A DNA stretch of 64,000 bases. It comes from Pseudomonas sp. ok272 (GTDB lineage Bacteria > Pseudomonadota > Gammaproteobacteria > Pseudomonadales > Pseudomonadaceae). The stretch lies in contig NZ_FOCB01000003.1 in assembly GCF_900109995.1 (NCBI RefSeq), forward strand, positions 404,326 to 468,325, written 5' to 3'. The position numbers were made by a program, and so were the translations under genes. Under the pieces are notes generated by a model that worked only from the letters and a program-made list of their open reading frames with translations, was not told the DNA's origin and did no database searches. Shown here piece after piece: positions 8,132 to 17,760 of this stretch (within the stretch, counting starts at the first letter, position 1; each line of letters begins with the position of its first letter).

Positions 8132-8872
8132 GTGAGGCGCTTTCAGCCCGGCATCGTGCCGACCCTGGTGGTGGCTGTGTTGCTGCCATTGCTGGTGTTC
8201 CTGGGCTGTTGGCAACTGAACCGCGGTGAGCACAAGCGGGTGTTGCTGCAAAGCTACGCCGAGCGCCGAGCCGCACAGCCTATGCCCAGCGAGCAGTTGG
8301 CGGGTATCCAGGACCCGGCCTTCCGCCGCGTGCGCCTGCAGGGCCAGTTCGAGGCGGCCCACAGTTACCTGTTGGACAACCGCACCCGTAACGGCCGCCC
8401 CGGTGTCGAGTTGCTGCAGCCCTTTCACGATCAGGCCAGCGGCCTTTGGTTGCTGGTCAATCGCGGCTGGCTGCCGTGGCCCGACCGGCGCACCCCGCCG
8501 TCGTTCACGACCCCCACGCAAGCCCTGGACCTGGACGCCTGGGTGTATGTCGCGCCGGGCGCGACCTTCCAACTGCACGCCGACCCGAGCAACGCCAACT
8601 GGCCACGGCTGGTGACCGCGATTGACCCGGACAAGCTCTGGAGCGAGCTGGGGCGTAGCGGTTTTGCCTATGAAGTGCGCGCAGAAGCGGGCCCGGCGAG
8701 CTACGAGGCCGATTGGCCCGTGGTGGCCATGGGGCCGGAGAAACATATCGGATATGCCGTGCAGTGGTTCGCCATGGCGTTCGCACTGTTCGGCCTTTAT
8801 CTCTATCTCGGATGGCACAACGCAAGGGAGAAACACCATGGGAGCGGCCATGAATCCACCCAACATGTCTGA
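8132..8872 (+). CDS. SURF1 family oxidase assembly protein
   Basis: This 246-residue inner-membrane protein assists heme a insertion into subunit I. Two membrane helices flank a periplasmic domain: one N-terminal (GIVPTLVVAVLLPLLVFLGC) and one C-terminal (about 209-230). LGCWQLNRGEHKR, LLDNRTRNGRPG and LLVNRGWLPW are SURF1 signatures. The start is taken at GTG 8132 (VRRFQPG) by analogy to MKRFRPG-type starts in relatives; no strong ribosome site decides it. The stop overlaps the next gene. Confidence 0.88.
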   Translation: MRRFQPGIVPTLVVAVLLPLLVFLGCWQLNRGEHKRVLLQSYAERRAAQPMPSEQLAGIQDPAFRRVRLQGQFEAAHSYLLDNRTRNGRPGVELLQPFHDQASGLWLLVNRGWLPWPDRRTPPSFTTPTQALDLDAWVYVAPGATFQLHADPSNANWPRLVTAIDPDKLWSELGRSGFAYEVRAEAGPASYEADWPVVAMGPEKHIGYAVQWFAMAFALFGLYLYLGWHNAREKHHGSGHESTQHV

Positions 8873-9428
8873 CACTCAAGCGCCACAGCGACGTCGCGGG
8901 CGCTGGCAACTGATCCTGATCCTGCTGATGGTGATCGGCCCCATGGTCCTGGCCACCGGCATGTACAAATTGCAGTTCTGGGTGCCGGAGGGCCGCAGCT
9001 ATCACGGCCAGATGATCGGCAACGGCCAGAGCCGCGCCGACCTCGGCGTACAGGCCGACGAAGAACGCTGGCAGATGCTGGTGACGGCGCCCCAGGACTG
9101 CTCGGTGGATTGCCAGCAACTGGTGTACCTGGCCCGGCAGATTCAGGTCGGCCTGGGGCGCGATGCCTCGCGCGCCAGCCACGCCTTGGCGACGGCCCAG
9201 CCGCTGAATGCCGACTACGAGGCCAAGCTGAGCCGTGAATACCCGCAATTGCGGCGCTACCCGCTGGACCTGTCGACCTACAGCAAGACCGTGCCGGGCA
9301 AGCCGGCGCCGCAACTGTGGATCATCGACCCCCACGGCAACCTGGTGCTGCGCTATGACGCCACCCTCAAGGGCAAGGATCTGCTCAACGATCTGCGCCA
9401 CCTGCTGAAACTGTCGAATATCGGATAA
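8838..9428 (+). CDS. Membrane-anchored protein with CX3C motif, oxidase cluster
   Basis: This 196-residue protein has one membrane helix (about 23-42) and a periplasmic domain. That domain contains APQDCSVDC (Cys88 and Cys92), the same CX3C spacing as the copper site of Sco proteins. It ends with a thioredoxin-fold-like segment: PQLWIIDPHGNLVLRYD. The start has GGGAG 9 bases upstream and overlaps the SURF1 stop by 35 bp. The equivalent P. aeruginosa gene is annotated hypothetical. A copper or thiol role in oxidase assembly is inferred from the motif and location. Confidence 0.8.
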   Translation: MGAAMNPPNMSDTQAPQRRRGRWQLILILLMVIGPMVLATGMYKLQFWVPEGRSYHGQMIGNGQSRADLGVQADEERWQMLVTAPQDCSVDCQQLVYLARQIQVGLGRDASRASHALATAQPLNADYEAKLSREYPQLRRYPLDLSTYSKTVPGKPAPQLWIIDPHGNLVLRYDATLKGKDLLNDLRHLLKLSNIG

Positions 9429-9438
9429 GGGCATCGTC

Positions 9439-10518
9439 ATGGCCAAGCCTGGATTTCGCCTTGCGCTGTTTGCCACCTTGCTGGCACTGATTGTCGTGTT
9501 GCTGGGGGCCTACACCCGGCTGACCCACGCCGGTCTCGGCTGCCCGGATTGGCCCGGTTGCTATGGGTTTATCAGCGTGCCGAACAGCGAAGCCCAGTTG
9601 GCCCACGCCGAGCGGCACTTTCCCGATGATCCGGTGGTGGCCCACAAGGGCTGGAACGAGATGATCCACCGCTACTTCGCCGGCACGCTGGGCGTGCTGA
9701 TCCTGTTGCTGGCCGCCCGGGCCTGGACTCACCGGCGGCACCCGGACCAACCGCTCAAGTTGCCGCTGTTCCTGCTGGCGGTGGTGGTGGCCCAGGCGGC
9801 GTTTGGCATGTGGACGGTGACGCTCAAGCTGTGGCCGCAGGTGGTGACCGGGCATTTGCTGGGTGGGTTCGCCACCTTGAGCTTGCTGTTCCTGCTGACC
9901 CTGCGCCTGTCCGGCGTACTGCCGGCGCTGATCGTGCCGCGCCGCTTGCAGTACTGGGCCACGGCCGGGTTGCTGCTGGTGATCGGGCAGATCGCCCTGG
10001 GCGGCTGGGTCAGTTCCAACTACGCAGCGGTGGCCTGTATCGACTTCCCCACCTGCCACGGCCAGTGGTTGCCCCCGGCGGATTTCGCCAACGGCTTTCA
10101 CCTGACCCAACACATCGGTCCCAATTACCTGGGCGGGCAACTCGATAGCGATGCGCGCACCGCCATTCACCTGACCCACCGCATCGGTGCCCTGTTGGTG
10201 ACCCTGGTGCTGCTGGGCCTGGCCTGGCAGTTGAAGGCCGTGGGCATGACGCGCCTCGCCGCCCTGGTGCTGCTGGCCCTGGCGACGCAGATCACCCTGG
10301 GCATCAGCAACGTTCTGTTTCATCTGCCGCTGCCGGTGGCCGTGGCCCACAACGCGGGGGGCGCGGCGCTGCTGTTGACCCTGGTGCTGGTCAATTATCA
10401 CGCCCGCACCAGCCTGGTCCGGGTCAAGCAGCACGCGCCCGGACGCTGGCGTTTCAGCCCCCGTAAACCCACGGCGGGCCCCATAACAATAAAAGGAGAA
10501 ATGCCATGGCGACTCTGA
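9439..10518 (+). CDS. ctaA: Heme A synthase (COX15/CtaA)
   Basis: This 359-residue, eight-helix enzyme oxidises the C8 methyl of heme O to a formyl group, giving heme A for the aa3 oxidase. Family signatures: [19 protein letters not shown] at residues about 25-43, EMIHRYFAG, and LTHRIGAL in the second half, supplying the heme-ligand histidines. The paired cysteines CPDWPGC and CIDFPTC are present. It starts 10 bp after the preceding gene and overlaps cyoE by 13 bp, showing tight translational coupling. Confidence 0.95.
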   Translation: MAKPGFRLALFATLLALIVVLLGAYTRLTHAGLGCPDWPGCYGFISVPNSEAQLAHAERHFPDDPVVAHKGWNEMIHRYFAGTLGVLILLLAARAWTHRRHPDQPLKLPLFLLAVVVAQAAFGMWTVTLKLWPQVVTGHLLGGFATLSLLFLLTLRLSGVLPALIVPRRLQYWATAGLLLVIGQIALGGWVSSNYAAVACIDFPTCHGQWLPPADFANGFHLTQHIGPNYLGGQLDSDARTAIHLTHRIGALLVTLVLLGLAWQLKAVGMTRLAALVLLALATQITLGISNVLFHLPLPVAVAHNAGGAALLLTLVLVNYHARTSLVRVKQHAPGRWRFSPRKPTAGPITIKGEMPWRL

Positions 10519-11405
10519 TCGGTGAACGGCACAGTCAGGCGATCTGGCGCGACTACCTGGAGCTGACCAAGCCCAAGGTGGTGGTGCTGATGCTGATCAC
10601 GTCGCTGGTGGGCATGTTCCTCGCCACGCGTGCCGGGGTGCCGTGGACGGTGCTGGTGTTCGGCAACCTGGGCATCGCCCTGTGCGCCGGGGGGGCGGCG
10701 GCGGTCAACCATGTGGTGGACCGGCGGATCGATGCGGTGATGGCCCGTACCCACAAGCGCCCGCTGGCCGAAGGGCGGGTTTCTCCCACGGCGGCGCTGA
10801 CCTTCGCCCTGATCCTGGCGCTCACGGGCCAGGCCTTGCTGCTGGCGTTCACCAACCCGCTGACGGCCTGGCTGACCCTGGCTTCACTGCTGGGCTATGC
10901 GGTGGTCTACACCGGCTTTCTCAAGCGCGCGACGCCGCAGAATATCGTCATTGGCGGGCTGGCCGGCGCGGCGCCACCGTTGCTCGGCTGGGTCGCCACC
11001 ACCGGGCATATCGGCGCCGAGCCACTGCTGCTGGTGTTGATCATCTTCGCCTGGACTCCGCCGCACTTCTGGGCCCTGGCCATTCACCGCAAGGAGGAAT
11101 ACGCCAAGGCGGATATCCCGATGCTGCCGGTGACCCATGGCGAGCACTACACCAAGATCCACATCCTGCTCTATACCTTCGTGCTGTTGGCGGTCAGCCT
11201 GATGCCGTACGTGATCCACATGAGCGGGGTGTTGTATTTGGTCTGTGCCCTGGGACTGGGCGCGAGGTTTCTGCAATGGGCCGTGGTGCTGTACCGTGGC
11301 ACTCGGCCGCACGCGGCGATCAACACCTTCAAGTACTCTATTTACTACTTGTTCCTGTTGTTCATTGCCCTGCTCGTAGACCACTACCTAATGTTGAACC
11401 TATGA
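10506..11405 (+). CDS. cyoE: Protoheme IX farnesyltransferase (heme O synthase)
   Basis: This 299-residue UbiA-family prenyltransferase converts protoheme to heme O, the substrate of CtaA. The first Asp-rich motif [20 protein letters not shown] and the [12 protein letters not shown] motif are present, with about nine membrane helices. An AAAAGGAGAA ribosome site lies inside the end of ctaA. The stop shares an ATGA overlap with the Sco gene. Because it sits in the aa3 cluster it corresponds to ctaB of other systems. Confidence 0.96.
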   Translation: MATLIGERHSQAIWRDYLELTKPKVVVLMLITSLVGMFLATRAGVPWTVLVFGNLGIALCAGGAAAVNHVVDRRIDAVMARTHKRPLAEGRVSPTAALTFALILALTGQALLLAFTNPLTAWLTLASLLGYAVVYTGFLKRATPQNIVIGGLAGAAPPLLGWVATTGHIGAEPLLLVLIIFAWTPPHFWALAIHRKEEYAKADIPMLPVTHGEHYTKIHILLYTFVLLAVSLMPYVIHMSGVLYLVCALGLGARFLQWAVVLYRGTRPHAAINTFKYSIYYLFLLFIALLVDHYLMLNL

Positions 11406-12034
11406 CTCGAACCCAGAAAACCGTCTTCATCCTTGTTGCCCTGATCGCGCTGGTGCTGGGGCTGACCGTCAACAAAGTACTGTCCGGCAAGGGCCAGGGC
11501 GACCCGACGGCGCTGATCGATGCCGGGATCATCCTGCTGCCCCAAAGCCGTCACCTGCCGGACGTGCAGATGACCAACCAGGACGGCCAGCCGGTCATGA
11601 TCAACGAGCTCAAGGGCAAGTGGAGCGTGCTGTTCTTCGGCTACACCTTCTGCCCGGACATCTGCCCGACCACCCTGGCCCAGTTGCGCCAGATCAAGAG
11701 CGAGCTGCCGGCCGATGCAGTGGACAAGTTGCAGATCATCCTGGTCAGCGTCGACCCCCACCGCGACACGCCCCAGCAGCTCAAGCAATACCTGGGCTAC
11801 TTCGATCCGCAGTTCATTGGCCTGACGCCGGCCTCGGTCGAAGACCTGCAAAAGGTCGCTAACGCGGTGAGCATTCCGTTCATCCCGGCCGACACCAGCA
11901 AGCCCAACTACACGGTGGACCACAGCGGCAACCTGGCGGTGATCGGGCCGGACGGGACCCAGCGTGGGTTCATCCGGGCGCCGTTGAACAGCGTCAAGCT
12001 GGTGGCGCAGTTGCCGGTGATGCTCAAGCGGTAG
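11402..12034 (+). CDS. Sco1/SenC family copper chaperone
   Basis: This 210-residue protein delivers copper to the CuA centre of subunit II. An N-terminal anchor (about 8-25) is followed by a thioredoxin fold with the copper site FCPDICP (Cys84, Cys88) and the ligand His174 in DHSGN. The start overlaps the cyoE stop as ATGA, and it is the last gene of the oxidase operon. A REP doublet begins at its stop codon and a hairpin terminator follows. Confidence 0.95.
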   Translation: MTRTQKTVFILVALIALVLGLTVNKVLSGKGQGDPTALIDAGIILLPQSRHLPDVQMTNQDGQPVMINELKGKWSVLFFGYTFCPDICPTTLAQLRQIKSELPADAVDKLQIILVSVDPHRDTPQQLKQYLGYFDPQFIGLTPASVEDLQKVANAVSIPFIPADTSKPNYTVDHSGNLAVIGPDGTQRGFIRAPLNSVKLVAQLPVMLKR

Positions 12035-12112
12035 GAGCGAGGCTGGCCCGCGAATCAGGCAGTGCGGTGGATCAGGTTCACCGCTTTCGCGAGCAGGCTC
12101 GCTCCCACAGGT
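12032..12112. repeat. REP inverted pair after the Sco gene
   Basis: A degenerate REP (TAGGAGCGAGGCTGGCCCGCG) and a well-conserved inverted copy (CGCGAGCAGGCTCGCTCCCAC) face each other. The left copy overlaps the TAG stop of the Sco gene. Confidence 0.85.
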
Positions 12113-12131
12113 GGGGGCGAATCTGGGCATA

Positions 12132-12166
12132 AAAAAATGGGGTGCAATCAATGCACCCCATTTTTT
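12132..12166. terminator. Bidirectional Rho-independent terminator
   Basis: TGGGGTGCA and TGCACCCCA form a stem with a 5-base loop, flanked by A6-7 on the left and T6 on the right. It can stop both the oxidase operon (rightward) and metQ (leftward). Confidence 0.92.
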
Positions 12167-12182
12167 ATGTGACAGCCTTGGA

Positions 12183-12956
12183 TCAGAACGCCGGCACGAT
12201 TGCGCCTTTGTACTTCTCCAGGATGAAGGCTTTGACTTCCGGGCTGTGCAGGGCCGCGACCAACTTCTTCATCGCGTCGCTGTTCTTGTCGTCTTCACGG
12301 GCAACCAGGATGTTCACGTAAGGCGAGTCTTTGCCTTCGATGAACAGCGCGTCCTTGGCCGGATCGAGCTTGGCTTCCAGCGCGTAGTTGGTGTTGATCA
12401 GCGCCAGGTCGACCTGGGTCAGCACGCGCGGGATGGTGGCGGCTTCCAGTTCGCGGAACTTCAGGCCCTTGCTGTTCTCGGTGATGTCCTTGGTGGTCGC
12501 CAGAATGTTTTTCGCATCCTTCAACTTGATCAGGCCCGCCTGGTCCAGCAGCAACAGCGCACGGCCGCCGTTGGTGGCGTCGTTGGGGATCACCACGGTG
12601 GCGCCGCCTGGCAGCTCATCCAGTTTTTTGTACTTGCTGGAGTAGGCGCCCAGCGGCTCGATGTGCACGCCGGCAACGCTGACCAGGTGGGTGCCCTTGG
12701 CTTTGTTGAACTCATCCAGGTACGGCTGGTGCTGGAAGAAGTTGGCATCCAGGCGCTTCTCGGCCACTTGTACGTTGGGTTGTACGTAGTCGGTGAAGAC
12801 CTTGACCTTCAAGTCCACGCCTTGCTTGGCCAGGGCTGGCTTGACGAATTCGAGGATCTCCGCGTGCGGCACCGGGGTGGCGGCAACGGTCAGGGTTTCA
12901 GCGGCATGGGCAGAGAACGCGGCCACGGCGGCGAACGCAACGAGTAGTTTTTTCAT
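12183..12956 (-). CDS. metQ: D/L-methionine ABC transporter substrate-binding protein
   Basis: This 257-residue NlpA/MetQ-family periplasmic protein captures methionine for MetNI. The signal peptide ends AAFSAHA-AETL and has no lipobox cysteine, so it should be a soluble periplasmic protein rather than a lipoprotein. Family signatures: TPVPHAEILEFVKP, DANFFQHQPYLDEFN and IPNDATNGGRALLLLD. It is the last gene of the leftward metN-metI-metQ operon and ends at a strong terminator. Confidence 0.94.
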   Translation of the reverse strand: MKKLLVAFAAVAAFSAHAAETLTVAATPVPHAEILEFVKPALAKQGVDLKVKVFTDYVQPNVQVAEKRLDANFFQHQPYLDEFNKAKGTHLVSVAGVHIEPLGAYSSKYKKLDELPGGATVVIPNDATNGGRALLLLDQAGLIKLKDAKNILATTKDITENSKGLKFRELEAATIPRVLTQVDLALINTNYALEAKLDPAKDALFIEGKDSPYVNILVAREDDKNSDAMKKLVAALHSPEVKAFILEKYKGAIVPAF

Positions 12957-13017
12957 CCAGCAAACTCCTTGTGAAGCGCCCTTGCGGGCGCCTGCCAGCG
13001 GTGGCTGGCGATTGCAT

Positions 13018-13692
13018 TTATTTTCGGGAAAAGTGGGCTACGAGCTTGTCGCCGATGGTTTGCAGTACTTGTACCAACAGCACCAGCAAGATCACGGTGA
13101 CCAGCATGACATCGTTCTGGAAGCGCTGGTAACCGTAGCGGATCGCCAGGTCACCCAGGCCACCCGCACCAACCACGCCCGCCATGGCGGTGTAGCCCAC
13201 CAAGGTGATCGTGGTGACGGTAATCGCGGCCAGGATGCCCGGGCGGGCTTCCGGCAACAGGGCATTGAACACGATCTGGCGGGTCGAGGCGCCCATCGCC
13301 TGGGTGGCTTCGATGATGCCGCGATCGACTTCACGCAGCGCGGTTTCCACCAGGCGCGCGAAAAACGGTGCGGCGCCGATCACCAGCGGTGGTATGGCGC
13401 CGGCCACGCCCAGCGAAGTGCCGGTCAGGAACACCGTGGTGGGGATCAGCACGATCAGCAGGATGATGAACGGCAGCGAGCGCACGACGTTGACGACAAA
13501 CGCCAGGGCCGAGTAGAGGGCCTTGTGCTCAAGCAACTGGCGCGGACCGCAGAGAAACAGCAGCACGCCCAGCGGCAGGCCCAGCAGCACGGTGAACAGC
13601 AGCGAGCCGCCGAGCATCAGCATGGTGTCGCCGGTGGCTTCCCAGATGTCCGACCAGTCGATATTGACGAAAAAGCTCAGGAACAGATCCAT
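13018..13692 (-). CDS. metI: Methionine ABC transporter permease
   Basis: This 224-residue inner-membrane permease has five or six helices and the BPD-transporter EAA-type loop (ATQAMGASTRQIVFNALLPEA) that contacts the MetN ATPase. AGVVGAGGLGDLAIRYGYQR is the conserved C-terminal signature of MetI. Its start overlaps the metN stop by one base. Confidence 0.96.
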   Translation of the reverse strand: MDLFLSFFVNIDWSDIWEATGDTMLMLGGSLLFTVLLGLPLGVLLFLCGPRQLLEHKALYSALAFVVNVVRSLPFIILLIVLIPTTVFLTGTSLGVAGAIPPLVIGAAPFFARLVETALREVDRGIIEATQAMGASTRQIVFNALLPEARPGILAAITVTTITLVGYTAMAGVVGAGGLGDLAIRYGYQRFQNDVMLVTVILLVLLVQVLQTIGDKLVAHFSRK

Positions 13693-14699
13693 CAGCGCAG
13701 CACCTCCATGTGGACGTCGGCGGCGGTGAAGCGGGCGAAGGCCGCTTCCATGTCACCGCCGGTGATCGCCAGGGTCAGTTGCCCGTAGGGGGTGTCTTTG
13801 ATGCGGTCGATGCGACCGGCGAGAATGCTGTAGTCCACGCCGGTTTCGCGGGCGACGGTGCCCAGCAGTGGCGCGTAGGTCGCATCACCCTGGAACGTCA
13901 GGCGCACGATGCGGCCCGGCACGTGGGCGAAGTCATCGCGCTGCTCGCCTTCGTCGACCTGCTCGGCTTCCTGGACAAAACGCTTGGTGGTCGGGTGCGC
14001 CGGGTGTAGGAACACCTTGGCCACCGGGCCTTGCTCGACGATGACGCCGGCATCCATCACCGCCACTTCGTCGCAGACTCGGCGGATCACGTCCATTTCA
14101 TGGGTGATCAGCACGATGGTCAACTTCAGTTCGCGGTTGATCTCGGCCAGCAGTTGCAGGACCGACGCGGTGGTTTGCGGATCCAGGGCGCTGGTGGCTT
14201 CGTCACACAGCAGGATCTTGGGTTTGGTCGCCAGGGCGCGAGCAATGCCGACGCGCTGCTTCTGGCCGCCGGACAACTGGGCCGGGTACTTCTTGGCGTG
14301 GTCGGACAGGCCGACCCGCTCCAGCAACTCGGCCACGCGCCGGTCGATATCGCTACGCGACAGTTCGCCGGCCAGGGTCAGGGGCAGCGCCACGTTGTCG
14401 GCCACCGTCTTGGAGGCCAGCAGGTTGAAGTGCTGGAAGATCATCCCGACTTGCTGGCGGAAACGGCGCAGTGCCTTGGCGTCCAGCGCGGTGACTTCTT
14501 CGCCGTCGACGAAGATCTTGCCACCGCTGGCGTTTTCCAGGCGATTGATCAGGCGCAGCAGGGTACTTTTTCCTGCACCGGAGTGGCCGATCAGGCCAAA
14601 CACCTGGCCGTTCTCAATCGTCAGACTGGTCGGGTGCAGTGCGGGAATATCCTTGCCGGCGACGCGGTAGGTTTTATGGACGTTTTGAAACTCGATCAC
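13692..14699 (-). CDS. metN: Methionine ABC transporter ATP-binding protein
   Basis: This 335-residue ATPase energises methionine import. Walker A GHSGAGKS is at 38-45, the ABC signature LSGGQKQR at 142-149, and Walker B ILLCDEAT near 162-169. A C-terminal NIL (ACT-like) domain, about residues 255-335, mediates methionine trans-inhibition in relatives. It is the first gene of the operon, and the upstream 14,700-14,840 segment should hold the promoter; no SAM riboswitch was recognised. Confidence 0.96.
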   Translation of the reverse strand: MIEFQNVHKTYRVAGKDIPALHPTSLTIENGQVFGLIGHSGAGKSTLLRLINRLENASGGKIFVDGEEVTALDAKALRRFRQQVGMIFQHFNLLASKTVADNVALPLTLAGELSRSDIDRRVAELLERVGLSDHAKKYPAQLSGGQKQRVGIARALATKPKILLCDEATSALDPQTTASVLQLLAEINRELKLTIVLITHEMDVIRRVCDEVAVMDAGVIVEQGPVAKVFLHPAHPTTKRFVQEAEQVDEGEQRDDFAHVPGRIVRLTFQGDATYAPLLGTVARETGVDYSILAGRIDRIKDTPYGQLTLAITGGDMEAAFARFTAADVHMEVLR

Positions 14700-14840
14700 T
14701 TAGCGAACCTTGTGGGGCGCGTTGGAAAAGGGTCAGCGGTTAGCCGGGCGCGCATTTTAGCGTGTCTTTTTAGACGTACTTAGCATTTGTTTGATGGCTG
14801 TTATGCCATTTGGAAATAACCAAGCCATCCTAAACGTAAA

Positions 14841-14892
14841 GATCGCCGTCTCTCGCAGGGCTTTTATGGGTAGCCCGCAGGAGGCGGCGATC
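14841..14892 (-). terminator. Hairpin after the lipoprotein gene
   Basis: GATCGCCG and CGGCGATC pair around a further GC-rich stem (GCAGGGCT / AGCCCGC), directly after the lipoprotein stop. On the minus strand it is followed by TTTACG, a short U tract. Probably a weak intrinsic terminator. Confidence 0.5.
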
Positions 14893-14897
14893 CTCTG

Positions 14898-15608
14898 TTA
14901 CGGTTTACGTGGCGACAGCACCATCTGCGCCGGGACATGGCGCAGGATCTGTCGCTCGATCTTCAGGTCGAACCCGGCGTCCAGTTTGGTCACCCGTTTG
15001 CTCAACAGCGTCGCCAGCCAGGGGTAATCCTCGGTACGCGGGGCCTGAATGGTCACGTCGCACTGGTAATTCACCACATCGGCGGCGATCGCATCCAGTT
15101 GTCGGCGAAGTTGCTTACTATCGTTGATGTTCAGCGCTACGGTGGTGCTTTCGGCCGCCGGGTCGATGACCTTGGCCGCACGTCTGGCGGCAGCGGCTTG
15201 CAAGGCGGCTTCGGCCTGGTCCAGCTCAGCTTTGCGCGCTTGGGTAATCGCCCCGTTGACCCCGCCTGTCAGTGCGGGGGCCTTGGGCATCAGCGCGCGG
15301 GCACGGCTCAGCGCCGTGGCCGCGGCATTCACATCACCCTTTTGCAGGACGATCTGGCTGCGCTGCAAATACGCTTCGGCGAGCTGCCGCTGGTAGGGTT
15401 CCAGCGCCGGGTCGTTGGGCGATTGCGCCTGTAAGGTGGCCAATTGGTCTTCGGCGGTGGCCAGCTCACTGCTGGCCAGGCTTTGCTGCAACTGAGCGAG
15501 CGCCGTCGCGCGCGCGTCCGGGACCTCGGCGGCCGGAGGCGTGCTTTGGCAGGCGCCAAGCAGCAAGCATGCAACAAGGAGCAGATAACGTGAGGCGAAC
15601 GGCTTCAT
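14898..15608 (-). CDS. Putative lipoprotein of the znu-met locus
   Basis: This 236-residue protein has a lipoprotein signal (LLLGAC, Cys20), and its helical middle (residues 35-165) is rich in Ala, Gln and Leu with TPR-like spacing. It is likely anchored to a periplasmic membrane face. The C-terminus (LSKRVTKLDAGFDLKIERQI) is well conserved in relatives at this locus. ATG 15608 is chosen because the signal peptide begins there. It follows znuB by 37 bp and may be co-transcribed with the zinc genes. The function is unknown. Confidence 0.8.
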   Translation of the reverse strand: MKPFASRYLLLVACLLLGACQSTPPAAEVPDARATALAQLQQSLASSELATAEDQLATLQAQSPNDPALEPYQRQLAEAYLQRSQIVLQKGDVNAAATALSRARALMPKAPALTGGVNGAITQARKAELDQAEAALQAAAARRAAKVIDPAAESTTVALNINDSKQLRRQLDAIAADVVNYQCDVTIQAPRTEDYPWLATLLSKRVTKLDAGFDLKIERQILRHVPAQMVLSPRKP

Positions 15609-15645
15609 TCCTGCGACTCTCTGATTGCGCAAAAAACGAGCAAGT

Positions 15646-16434
15646 CTACACCCCTCGACGGGGCAGGACAAAACTCAGCAAAAACAGCGCGGCGGCGGCG
15701 ACCACAATCGAGGGGCCGGCGGGCGTGTCCTTGAACCACGACAGCGCCAGGCCACCGCAGACGGCGAGTATACCTAGCAAACTGGCGCCCAACGCCATCT
15801 GCTCGGGTGATCGGGCGTGACGTTGTGCCGCGGCTGCCGGGATAATCAGCAACGATGTGATCAGTAACACACCGACGATTTTCATCGCCACCGCAATCAC
15901 CACCGCAATCAACAGCATCAATGTCAGGCGCAACGCCGCGACGGGCAGGCCTTCGACCCTGGCCAGCTCTTCGTGCACGGTGATCGCCAGCAGTGGCCGC
16001 CACAGGGCGACCAGCAACAGCAGCACCACCGCGCTGCCGCCCAGGATCCAGGCCAGGTCGCCCGGGCTGATCGCCAGCAGGTCGCCAAACAGGTAGGCCA
16101 TCAGGTCGATCCGCACTTCATGCATGAAGCTTAGTACCACCAGGCCCAGAGAGAGGGTGCTGGGTGCAAGAATCCCCAGCAGGGTGTCCGAGGCCAGTGG
16201 CTGGCGCTGTTGCAGGGTGACCAGCAGCACGGCCAGCAACAGGCAGCCGACGGTCACGGCGACGGTGGGGCTGACATCCAGCAAGAACCCCAGCGCCACG
16301 CCGAGCAAGGCGGCATGGGACAGGGTGTCGCCGAAATAGGCCATGCGCCGCCAGACCACGAACGAGCCGAGCGGCCCCGCGACCACAGCCAGGGCCAGGC
16401 CTGCGAGCAGGGCATACAACAGAAAATCAGCCAT
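15646..16434 (-). CDS. znuB: Zinc ABC transporter permease
   Basis: This 262-residue permease of the ABC-3 family has about eight helices and forms the inner-membrane channel for zinc. Signatures: [19 protein letters not shown] near the N-terminus and [19 protein letters not shown] near the C-terminus. The ATG at 16434 has GGAGATGG upstream and overlaps the znuC end by 8 bp, so the two are coupled. Confidence 0.96.
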   Translation of the reverse strand: MADFLLYALLAGLALAVVAGPLGSFVVWRRMAYFGDTLSHAALLGVALGFLLDVSPTVAVTVGCLLLAVLLVTLQQRQPLASDTLLGILAPSTLSLGLVVLSFMHEVRIDLMAYLFGDLLAISPGDLAWILGGSAVVLLLLVALWRPLLAITVHEELARVEGLPVAALRLTLMLLIAVVIAVAMKIVGVLLITSLLIIPAAAAQRHARSPEQMALGASLLGILAVCGGLALSWFKDTPAGPSIVVAAAALFLLSFVLPRRGV

Positions 16435-17212
16435 GCTTGCAGCCATCTCCATGAACGTGGGTGTGGGCGGACGGTGCCGCGCTGACGACCGAGCCGTGCA
16501 AATCGTGGGCATGGTCGTGGTGGTGGTGATAAATCGCCAGGCTTTGCGCGTTCTTGCCGAACAGCTCGATGAACGCCGGGTCGCCGCTGACCTGCTCGGG
16601 GTGTCCGGAGCAGCAGACATGGCGATTGAGGCAGACCACCTGGTCGGTGGTGCTCATTACCAGGTGCAAATCATGGGAGACCATCAACACGCCGCAACCA
16701 TGACGGTCGCGCAGGCGCGTGATCAGGCTGTACAGCTCGGCTTGCCCGGCGACATCGACGCCTTGCACCGGCTCATCGAGGACCAGCAATTGCGGTTCGC
16801 GCAACAAGGCGCGGGCCAGCAGCACGCGCTGCATCTCGCCACCGGAAACGCTCTGTACCGGGCTGTCGATCACCTGCTCGGCGCCAACCTCCTGGAGCGC
16901 CGCCAGGGCCCTGGCCCGGTCCACGCCCGGCACCAGGCGCAAGAAGCGCAGGACCGACAGCGGCAGCGTGGGGTCGACATGGAGTTTTTGCGGCATATAG
17001 CCGACACGCAGCTTGGGCTTGCGCCAGACGCTGCCGCTGTCGGGCTTGAGCAAGCCGAGTACCGCCCGCACCAGGGTGGTCTTGCCGGCGCCGTTGGGGC
17101 CGATCAGGGTGACGATCTGCCCCGGCTCGACACTCAGGTCGATCTTGTCCAGCACGGCTTGCCCGGCAAAGGCCACGGCGACCTGCTCAAGGCGTATCAA
17201 CGCAGTGCTCAT
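16427..17212 (-). CDS. znuC: Zinc ABC transporter ATP-binding protein
   Basis: This 261-residue ATPase has Walker A GPNGAGKT (38-45), signature VSGGEMQRV and Walker B LLVLDEP. The C-terminus is His-rich ([13 protein letters not shown] and [12 protein letters not shown]), which may buffer or sense zinc. Start at 17212 overlaps the zur stop as ATGA, so zur, znuC and znuB are translated as one unit. Confidence 0.96.
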   Translation of the reverse strand: MSTALIRLEQVAVAFAGQAVLDKIDLSVEPGQIVTLIGPNGAGKTTLVRAVLGLLKPDSGSVWRKPKLRVGYMPQKLHVDPTLPLSVLRFLRLVPGVDRARALAALQEVGAEQVIDSPVQSVSGGEMQRVLLARALLREPQLLVLDEPVQGVDVAGQAELYSLITRLRDRHGCGVLMVSHDLHLVMSTTDQVVCLNRHVCCSGHPEQVSGDPAFIELFGKNAQSLAIYHHHHDHAHDLHGSVVSAAPSAHTHVHGDGCKHG

Positions 17213-17694
17213 CAAGCCCCCTGGCAACCCGAGCAGAGCCCGATCACTTCGACGGTCTGGCCTTCGACCACGAACCCGACGTCGAGGGCGCTGTGCACGA
17301 TGGCATCGCTGATGGACTGCTGTTGCAGCTCGATGGCCGCATGGCATTGGCGGCAGATCAGGAACTGGCCCTGGTGGGCGTGCGCCGGATGGTTGCAGCC
17401 GACGAAGGCGTTGAGCGACGAAATGCGATGCACCAGGCCGTTATCCAGCAGGAAGTCCAGGGCGCGGTACACGGTGGGCGGCGCGGCGCGGCGACCGTCC
17501 TGCTCGCTGAGCACCGCGAGGATGTCGTAGGCGCCCAGCGGCTTGTGGCTTTGCCACACCAGTTCCAGCACCCGCCGGCGCAGGGCGGTCAGGCGCAGAC
17601 CTTTTTGTTCGCAGATGACATCGGCCGCGGACAGCGCGTTATGCACGCAGTGCGAGTGGTCGTGGGGGCGGCTGGCGAGCGGTGTTTTAGGCAT
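17212..17694 (-). CDS. zur: Zinc uptake regulator (Fur family)
   Basis: This 160-residue repressor turns off znu genes when zinc is plentiful. A winged-helix domain ([31 protein letters not shown]) precedes the dimerisation domain. Structural zinc cysteines appear as CRQC and CSGC, and a His-rich N-terminus (PHDHSHCVH) precedes the DNA-binding domain. It heads the leftward zur-znuC-znuB operon and diverges from znuA, so it probably regulates both from the 66-bp gap and represses itself. Confidence 0.96.
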   Translation of the reverse strand: MPKTPLASRPHDHSHCVHNALSAADVICEQKGLRLTALRRRVLELVWQSHKPLGAYDILAVLSEQDGRRAAPPTVYRALDFLLDNGLVHRISSLNAFVGCNHPAHAHQGQFLICRQCHAAIELQQQSISDAIVHSALDVGFVVEGQTVEVIGLCSGCQGA

Positions 17695-17760
17695 GGGCGG
17701 CGACGCGTTTAGTTGGAGACGTTATTATGTTACCCGTTCTCGTCTCCTTGAGTGCTCATC
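17695..17760. promoter_or_regulatory. Divergent zur/znuA promoter region
   Basis: This 66-bp gap must carry both promoters. It contains an AT-rich GTTATTATGTTAC (17721-17733) that partly resembles a Zur box, and an inverted repeat GGAGACG/CGTCTCC (17715-17721 and 17741-17747) around it. Zur control is expected, but the exact operator is uncertain. Confidence 0.4.

Noticed and set aside
14700..14840. Possible SAM or methionine riboswitch before metN
   Set aside because: No conserved riboswitch core could be recognised by eye.
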